11,341 nt of DNA from Gemmatimonadales bacterium UBA1120. GTDB lineage: Bacteria; Gemmatimonadota; Gemmatimonadetes; Longimicrobiales; Gaopeijiaceae. Positions 6,490-11,341 of this stretch are shown here, piece after piece. The stretch spans positions 1 to 11,341 of the forward strand of contig DCAZ01000004.1 in NCBI GenBank assembly GCA_002313925.1. The letters run 5' to 3'. The notes under the pieces were generated by a model. It did no database searches. It was not told the DNA's origin and worked only from the letters and a program-made list of their open reading frames with translations. Numbering within the stretch: the first letter of the stretch is position 1; each line of letters starts with the position of its first letter. The position numbers and the translations under genes are program-made.

Positions 6490-8052
6490 ATGAAGGGAAA
6501 GAGGAAAGATCAGCCAGTTTGCACCGACAGTGGTATTGAAGTAGAGACTGTTTACAACACGGCAAACGCTGAAGAAGCTCCTCCCCCTGGGACCTTTCCT
6601 TTCACCAGAGGAATCCATCCAGATATGTATAGGGAGCGTCTATGGACGATGCGGCAGTACGCCGGCTTCGGTACTCCTCAGCAAACAAATGAAAGATTCC
6701 ACTACCTCCTAGAACGCGGGCAAACGGGACTCTCCGTCGCATTCGACCTGCCGACCCAGATGGGACATGATTCCGATGCTAAAATAGCAATGGGTGAGGT
6801 TGGACGGGTTGGAGTAGCCATAGATTCCCTTGAAGACATGAAAAGCCTGTTTGAGGGGATACCTCTAGGCAAAGTATCCACTTCAATGACCATCAACTCT
6901 ACTGCTGCGATCTTACTAGCCCTCTACGTTGCAGTTGCGGATGATCAGGATGTTGCCCGCAATCTACTTGGTGGCACACTACAAAATGATGTTCTCAAGG
7001 AATACGTAGCGCGTGGAACATATATCTACCCGGTAGAGAATAGCCTCCGCCTAGCCACAGACATTATTGCCTTCTGCAAAGATGAACTTCCGAATTGGAA
7101 CCCGATATCCATCTCGGGCTACCACATTCGCGAAGCGGGTGCTACCGCCCCTCAAGAACTTGCGTTCACATTCGCTAATGGTCTGGAATACACAGCCCGT
7201 GCAGTCGAAGCCGGACTTGATATCGACGCTTTTGCTCCTCGTCTCTCGTTCTTTTTTGCAGCTCATAATGACCTGCTCGAGGAAGTAGCGAAGTTTCGGG
7301 CTGCCCGTCGCCTCTGGGCATCTCTTTTGAGGCGACACTATGATGCGTCCGACAATTCCTGTCGGCTCCGATTCCATACTCAGACGGGTGGTTCCACATT
7401 AACTGCTCAGCAACCTCTCAATAATGTCGTCCGTGTAACGATACAAGCTCTTGCGGCTACACTCGGTGGTAGCCAATCCCTTCACACAAACAGCTACGAT
7501 GAGGCTCTTACTTTACCGACAAAGGAAGCGGCTAAACTGGCCCTTAGGACGCAACAGATCATTGCCTCTGAATCAGGTATAACGCGAACGGCAGACCCAC
7601 TTGGGGGTTCATATTACGTTGAAGCTTTGACAGACGAGATTGAACGCTTGGCCCTTAACTACCTAGAAACAATTGAAGAATTAGGGGGTGCATCCAAAGC
7701 TATCGAGTACATGGTGGAAGAAATCCAAACTGCAGCATATAAAGTTCAGCTAGATGTAGAAGCTGGGCGTAGAACAATCGTAGGAGTGAACGTACATACC
7801 GAAGAGGATGAGGGTCGACATATAGAGAAGCCCGACTACGAGCTATTGGAACAGGAACAGATCACTCGTCTGAGGTCATATAAGGAGCGAAGAATAGATG
7901 TCGAGATTAGGGCTCAACTTGAAGATCTACGTTCAGCTGCCCGCGGAGATGAAAATCTTATGCCCCGACTCATTTCATCCGTGAAAGCTGGTGTGACGTT
8001 AGGTGAACTAAGTGATGCCCTTCGTTCAGAATGGGGAGCTTACCACGGGTAG
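6490..8052 (+). CDS. mutB: Methylmalonyl-CoA mutase, catalytic large subunit (no B12-binding domain)
   Basis: The TIM-barrel chain that isomerises (R)-methylmalonyl-CoA to succinyl-CoA with adenosylcobalamin. At 520 residues it has only the substrate-binding catalytic domain (FPFTRGIHPDMYRERLWTMR, GLSVAFDLPTQMGHDSD, FAPRLSFFFAAHNDLLEEVA, LGGSQSLHTNSYDEALTLPT, DPLGGSYYVEALTDEIE). Catalytic Tyr57 (QYAGFGT), Arg175 (YVARGTYIYP) and His212 (ISGYHIREAG) align with Tyr89, Arg207 and His244 of the Propionibacterium enzyme at a constant offset of 32. Isobutyryl-CoA mutase has Phe and Gln at the first two positions and 2-hydroxyisobutyryl-CoA mutase has Ile at the first, so this is a true methylmalonyl type. 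The cobalamin-binding DxHxxG domain is absent and must be a separate chain outside the window. It begins 3 bases after the biotin-carrier gene, with AGAGGGA upstream. The symbol is by analogy. Confidence 0.93.
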   Translation: MKGKRKDQPVCTDSGIEVETVYNTANAEEAPPPGTFPFTRGIHPDMYRERLWTMRQYAGFGTPQQTNERFHYLLERGQTGLSVAFDLPTQMGHDSDAKIAMGEVGRVGVAIDSLEDMKSLFEGIPLGKVSTSMTINSTAAILLALYVAVADDQDVARNLLGGTLQNDVLKEYVARGTYIYPVENSLRLATDIIAFCKDELPNWNPISISGYHIREAGATAPQELAFTFANGLEYTARAVEAGLDIDAFAPRLSFFFAAHNDLLEEVAKFRAARRLWASLLRRHYDASDNSCRLRFHTQTGGSTLTAQQPLNNVVRVTIQALAATLGGSQSLHTNSYDEALTLPTKEAAKLALRTQQIIASESGITRTADPLGGSYYVEALTDEIERLALNYLETIEELGGASKAIEYMVEEIQTAAYKVQLDVEAGRRTIVGVNVHTEEDEGRHIEKPDYELLEQEQITRLRSYKERRIDVEIRAQLEDLRSAARGDENLMPRLISSVKAGVTLGELSDALRSEWGAYHG

Positions 8053-8086
8053 GCACCCATGTCCCTCCTAGTTAGCTTCGTTACCC

Positions 8087-8437
8087 ATGCCAACCTACGA
8101 TTACCGCTGCCCAAACGGGCATCAGTTTGAGGTTTTCCAGAGGATCTCCGTGGCCCCCGGAGCCGCGTGTCCAGATTGCGGTGAAGATTCAGAGCGAATG
8201 ATTTCAGGTGGGGCCGGTCTTATTTTTAAGGGAGAGGGCTTTTACATCACTGATCACCGATCTGAGGACTACAAAAAAAAGGCCTCGTCAGAGAGTGGTG
8301 GAGCGACCAGTAAGTCGGATTCGGGAGTAGAGAAAACATCCTCCTCAAGTCTCAATAAGGAGACCTCGAAGAAGAAGCCTGAGTCTGAAATTAAAAGCTC
8401 TGGATCAAGATCACCTGGCTCCAAATCCGATAACTGA
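8087..8437 (+). CDS. FmdB-family zinc-ribbon protein with Ser/Lys-rich tail
   Basis: A small putative regulatory or metal-binding protein of unknown function. Residues 1 to about 62 are the FmdB-type zinc ribbon: MPTYDYRCPNGHQFEVFQRI gives the first knuckle (Cys8, His12 region), ACPDCGEDSERMISGG the second, then a short conserved GLIFKGEGFYITDH segment. Residues 63-116 are a low-complexity tail rich in Ser, Lys and Glu, expected to be disordered; tails of this kind are common but variable in the family. An A8 run lies exactly at the core/tail junction. It starts 34 bases after the mutase stop with no visible Shine-Dalgarno and ends 3 bases before the GTG of argS. FmdB-like proteins often sit beside unrelated housekeeping genes, so a specific function should not be inferred from position. 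Confidence 0.88.
   Translation: MPTYDYRCPNGHQFEVFQRISVAPGAACPDCGEDSERMISGGAGLIFKGEGFYITDHRSEDYKKKASSESGGATSKSDSGVEKTSSSSLNKETSKKKPESEIKSSGSRSPGSKSDN
8275..8281 (+). other. A-AAA-AAG slippery heptamer in the FmdB-type gene
   Basis: An A8 run (8273-8280) followed by G gives the classical -1 slippery heptamer in the correct phase: codons AAA (8276-8278) and AAG (8279-8281). A -1 shift would add ten residues (GLVREWWSDQ) and stop at TAA 8311-8313. The product would be about 75 residues, with the zinc ribbon but not the tail. I see only a weak 4-base-pair stem downstream and no Shine-Dalgarno at the usual distance upstream. Function is therefore unproven, and transcriptional slippage is an alternative. 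Confidence 0.35.
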
Positions 8438-8440
8438 ACA

Positions 8441-10135
8441 GTGCTCCATGAACCCATAAAAACCGCTCTTAATGCGGTGATCAGAGAAATGGGAATAGGT
8501 GAAGTGGAGATTGATCTTGAACGTCCACGCAACCCTAGCCACGGTGATGTTACCTGTAATATTGCTCTGGTTCTCTCTGGAAAACTTGGTAGACCTTCTC
8601 GTGACATTGCGGTAGAAATCGCTGCTTCTATTGAAAAGGATACGGCAGGGATTGCATCGATTGAGGTGGCTGGGCCTGGATTTCTAAATTTTAGGCTATC
8701 TGCGGTTACCGCCGCATCGATCTTAGACGAGATCGTGGCTAAGAACGAAGGTTTCGGAAGAGAGGACACCCGCGAAGGTGCGCACGTTATGGTCGAGTTT
8801 GTATCCGCCAATCCCACAGGCCCACTACACCTTGGTCATGGTCGGCAAGCTGCCCTGGGAGATGCGCTCGCTTCTTTACTTGAGTGGACAGGATGGCAGG
8901 TGCATCGAGAGTTCTACTACAACGATGCTGGAACACAAATAGATAAACTCGCACAGAGCGTAAGGGTTCGATATCTGGCCCTGTTTGGTAGGCAGGAAGA
9001 AATACCCGAAGGAGGATATCATGGGGAATACATCAATGAACTTGCCGAATCACTAGCCGAGGAATTCGGGGATCAGTTCGTGCTTGATGAATCAAAGAAA
9101 GCTGTAGAGCAAATACGTAGCTTCTCAGTCCGATGTCTTCGGGAGGAACAGGACTCTGATCTGGATGATTTTGGAGTCCACTTTGACGAGTACTATCTCG
9201 AATCTTCCTTACATGACAACGGGCGTGTGAATTCAACGTTGGAAGCTTTAAAGCAAACAGGGTTTGTGTACGTACATGAAGGTGCCACCTGGCTTAAGAC
9301 CACGGCATTTGGTGATCAAAAGGATCGGGTGATGGTCAGGAAGAATGGTCTCCCGACATACTTCCTTCCTGATGTTGCATATCACATGCATAAGTGGACA
9401 CGAGGATATGAACGTGTGATCAATGTTCAGGGATCGGATCACCATGGTACTGTTGATCGTGTAAGAAGTGGGTTACAAGCGCTGGGCTTGCCGAAAGGGT
9501 ATCCAGAATACGTATTGCACCAGATGGTTCGGGTGGTCAGAGACGGAAGTGAAGTAAAATTCTCGAAACGGGCTGGCACCAGCATCACCCTTCGGGAACT
9601 CTATACAGAAGTCGGCACTGATGTGACCAGGTACTTCTTCCAAATGAGAAAACCGGATGCTCAAATGGTTTTTGATCTGGATGCCGCTCTCGATTACTCA
9701 GACAAGAACCCGATGTATAAGATCCAGTACGCTCATGCTCGGATGCATTCGATCTTCGCCAAGGCACAAGTTATGCCTGAAGAAATTGAATCGGGTTCAG
9801 CAGACTTGTCTCTCCTTACAGAGGATTATGAGCGGCAGCTTATCAACCAGCTTAGAGATTTCCCTAGCGTACTAACCCGTGCAGCTGAGAATTGCGCACC
9901 ACATATCGTGTGTGAATACCTCGAACAGACGGCCAGTACAGCAAATACTTGGTACCATGCCGGGAATCCAAGCAGGAATCCAAGTCTCGCAGTACTCGTA
10001 GATGACTCTAAGATTCGGGGTGCACGGCTTGTCCTCGCACGTTCATTACAAATTGTGTTGCAAAATGGACTTGCCATCCTAGGGATCACTGCACCGAAAA
10101 GAATGATGCAGGAGCCAGCGAACGATGGCACATGA
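8441..10135 (+). CDS. argS: Arginyl-tRNA synthetase
   Basis: A class Ia aminoacyl-tRNA synthetase that charges tRNA-Arg. Residues 1-100 form the ArgRS-specific N-terminal (Add-1) domain with NPSHGDVTCNIALVLS and EVAGPGFLNFRL. The catalytic domain follows with VEFVSANPTGPLHLGHGR, in which His130-Leu-Gly-His133 is the HIGH motif, and FYYNDAGTQIDKLAQSV. A KMSK-like loop, Lys373-Phe-Ser-Lys376 in KFSKRAGTSITLREL, is a normal form for this family. The DALR-type anticodon-binding domain runs from about residue 430 to the family-typical end (LAILGITAPKRMM). The length of 564 residues is normal. The start is GTG at 8441, three bases after the upstream stop. The ATG at 8448 is out of frame, and the N-terminal helix begins at once, which supports GTG. 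No clear Shine-Dalgarno is present. Confidence 0.96.
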   Translation: MLHEPIKTALNAVIREMGIGEVEIDLERPRNPSHGDVTCNIALVLSGKLGRPSRDIAVEIAASIEKDTAGIASIEVAGPGFLNFRLSAVTAASILDEIVAKNEGFGREDTREGAHVMVEFVSANPTGPLHLGHGRQAALGDALASLLEWTGWQVHREFYYNDAGTQIDKLAQSVRVRYLALFGRQEEIPEGGYHGEYINELAESLAEEFGDQFVLDESKKAVEQIRSFSVRCLREEQDSDLDDFGVHFDEYYLESSLHDNGRVNSTLEALKQTGFVYVHEGATWLKTTAFGDQKDRVMVRKNGLPTYFLPDVAYHMHKWTRGYERVINVQGSDHHGTVDRVRSGLQALGLPKGYPEYVLHQMVRVVRDGSEVKFSKRAGTSITLRELYTEVGTDVTRYFFQMRKPDAQMVFDLDAALDYSDKNPMYKIQYAHARMHSIFAKAQVMPEEIESGSADLSLLTEDYERQLINQLRDFPSVLTRAAENCAPHIVCEYLEQTASTANTWYHAGNPSRNPSLAVLVDDSKIRGARLVLARSLQIVLQNGLAILGITAPKRMMQEPANDGT

Positions 10136-10165
10136 AACCTCTTATCTGAACCGGATTATCTGGAT

Positions 10166-11095
10166 ATGTCGATCCTTGCAGTAGGTAGTGTTGCTCTAGA
10201 CTCAGTAGAGACTCCATTCGGGCATGCAGAACGAGTGATCGGCGGGTCTGCGGTCTTCTTTTCAGCTTCTGCCTCACTCCTGAGCGATGTTAGCGTCGTG
10301 GGTGTAGTAGGGGATGATTACCCACTAGATCAGCTTGCATTTCTCAAGAAACGCGGTGTAGACCTTTCAGCAATTCAGATCGAGAGCGGAGAAAGCTTCT
10401 CTTGGGTAGCGAAGTATCATTCAGACCTAAGCAGTCGTGACACGCTAGAGACACGACTTGGAGTCTTCGGAGGATTCAACCCAAGAATCCCCAAAGAACT
10501 TCAGCAGTCAGAATATGTTTTCTTAGGAAACATAGACCCAACTTTACAGCACCAGGTATTAGACCAAGTCGATTCACCTACCTTGGTAGCTTGTGACACC
10601 ATGAATTACTGGATTGAGGGCAAACGTGAATCCCTCGTCGACCTCCTGGCCAGGGTCGACATCTTTATGCTCAACGATGAAGAAGCCCGCCAGCTCTCGG
10701 AGAAAACAAACCTACTTCAAGCATCCCGATGGATCCAAGAAAGGGGACCTCGGGTGGTTGTGATAAAAAAGGGTGAACACGGGGCTGCACTCTTCGCTGA
10801 CGACTGGGTCTTCTTTGTACCAGGATTCCCTCTGGAACAAGTATTTGATCCGACCGGTGCGGGTGACGCTTTTGCAGGAGGGCTTCTTGGGTACATATCG
10901 AAAAAGAACTCCACCTCAGTTGCAGACCTTCGGCGAGCTGTAGTATATGGATCTGTGCTCGGTTCATTCGCGGTACAGAAGTTCAGTATCGATGGCCTTA
11001 GGGACCTGACTGAATCAGACATTTTCAGGCGTGTGAAACAACTGAATGCTATGACAACTTTTGAGATTGATGAGGGAGTAGAGGATTTTGCCTGA
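10166..11095 (+). CDS. PfkB-family carbohydrate/nucleoside kinase
   Basis: A ribokinase-fold kinase that phosphorylates a sugar or nucleoside hydroxyl with ATP in the cytoplasm. The N-terminus MSILAVGSVALDSVETPFG opens the fold. Gly26-Gly27 (VIGGSAVFFSASA) is the substrate-side di-glycine. The family signature DPTGAGDAFAGG spans residues 228-239, with catalytic base Asp234 and the GAGD anion hole. VDIFMLNDEEARQLS is the usual nucleotide-proximal segment. The length of 309 residues is typical. The substrate is not readable: ribose, fructose, adenosine and inosine kinases share these motifs. It starts 30 bases after argS and ends 7 bases before purM, which hints at, but does not prove, a link to ribose or purine metabolism. 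Confidence 0.9.
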   Translation: MSILAVGSVALDSVETPFGHAERVIGGSAVFFSASASLLSDVSVVGVVGDDYPLDQLAFLKKRGVDLSAIQIESGESFSWVAKYHSDLSSRDTLETRLGVFGGFNPRIPKELQQSEYVFLGNIDPTLQHQVLDQVDSPTLVACDTMNYWIEGKRESLVDLLARVDIFMLNDEEARQLSEKTNLLQASRWIQERGPRVVVIKKGEHGAALFADDWVFFVPGFPLEQVFDPTGAGDAFAGGLLGYISKKNSTSVADLRRAVVYGSVLGSFAVQKFSIDGLRDLTESDIFRRVKQLNAMTTFEIDEGVEDFA

Positions 11096-11102
11096 GAGTG
11101 AT

Positions 11103-11341
11103 ATGAAGTATCGCGAAGCAGGAGTTGACCTGGATGCTGCTGAACGTTCTGTGCAGAGCCTCGGAAAATTGGTTCAATCTACCGCGGACGCCTGTACGCT
11201 TTCAGAAATTGGTAGTTTTGGCGGTCTCTATAAGGTCCCCGGAGATGTGGTAGACCCCATTCTAGTATCAAGCGCTGATGGGGTAGGTACTAAAATCAAA
11301 TTGGCTTTTATGACTGGGGTTCACGATACGATTGGCCGGGA
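11103..11341 (+). CDS. purM: Phosphoribosylformylglycinamidine cyclo-ligase (AIR synthetase), 5' part
   Basis: The enzyme of step five of purine synthesis, closing FGAM to aminoimidazole ribotide with ATP. Only the first 79 codons are present; the gene runs off the right edge. Visible family marks are MKYREAGVDLDAAERSV, FGGLYKVPGDVVDPILVSS, the ATP/metal-binding SADGVGTKIKLAF segment and GVHDTIGR. ATG 11103 is preferred, with GAGAG about five bases upstream. A TTG at 11088 would add five residues (MPESD) and overlap the kinase gene, and is less likely. No frame disruption is seen in the part present. Confidence 0.93.
   Translation, partial: MKYREAGVDLDAAERSVQSLGKLVQSTADACTLSEIGSFGGLYKVPGDVVDPILVSSADGVGTKIKLAFMTGVHDTIGR

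Noticed and set aside
6490..8052. The mutase as isobutyryl-CoA or 2-hydroxyisobutyryl-CoA mutase, which can also have separate large subunits
   Set aside because: It keeps Tyr57 and Arg175; those relatives carry Phe/Gln or Ile at the matching positions.
8269..8817. A 182-codon open frame on the minus strand across the end of the FmdB-type gene and the start of argS
   Set aside because: It is fully antisense to two well-supported genes, its translation is Ser/Ala-rich without a recognisable domain, and the overlap explains its length.
9963..9984. A 10-base direct repeat, GGAATCCAAG, at 12-base period in argS
   Set aside because: It encodes NPS-R-NPS in frame inside a normal anticodon-binding domain; with only two copies it is best read as local coding redundancy.

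Overview
The window is a compact, single-strand stretch of bacterial chromosome. All ten complete genes and both partial end genes are on the + strand, with gaps of 0-61 bases except one of 151 bases (3035-3185). No mobile element, CRISPR array, rRNA, tRNA or phage gene was seen. Base composition looks fairly balanced and even. Gene content is core metabolism and translation, and the type 1 periplasmic-binding-fold lipoprotein points to a diderm (Gram-negative-type) bacterium. Protein sequence flavour recalls Gemmatimonadota or a neighbouring, mostly uncultured marine/soil phylum, but this is recall, not a computed placement.

Layout: the acidic tail of an unidentified upstream protein (2-52); a lipoprotein with a ligand-binding (LivK/LpoA-type) fold (114-1469); then a propionyl-CoA module: carboxyltransferase (1481-3034), a 151-base AT-rich gap, biotin carboxylase (3186-4685), an RlmD/RumA-type 5-methyluridine RNA methyltransferase (4682-5971), biotin carrier subunit (5968-6486), and the catalytic chain of methylmalonyl-CoA mutase (6490-8052). 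After these come an FmdB-type zinc-ribbon protein (8087-8437), arginyl-tRNA synthetase (8441-10135), a PfkB-family kinase (10166-11095) and the start of purM (11103 to the window end).

The carboxylase and mutase together form the first and last steps of propionyl-CoA -> (S)-methylmalonyl-CoA -> (R)-methylmalonyl-CoA -> succinyl-CoA. Key residues support this substrate. The carboxyltransferase has Asp410 at the position where Asp favours propionyl-CoA. The mutase keeps Tyr57/Arg175/His212, equivalent to Tyr89/Arg207/His244 of the Propionibacterium enzyme with a constant offset of 32. The epimerase and the B12-binding chain of the mutase are not in the window.

The oddest architectural point is that the RNA methyltransferase gene lies between the biotin carboxylase and biotin-carrier genes, joined to each by a 4-base ATGA stop/start overlap. 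Two homopolymers sit in coding sequence where slippage would have a defined outcome: G8 in the lipoprotein gene and A8 (containing the A-AAA-AAG heptamer) at the core/tail junction of the FmdB-type gene. I found no convincing undescribed defence, mobile or RNA system; the region is mostly ordinary core genome.
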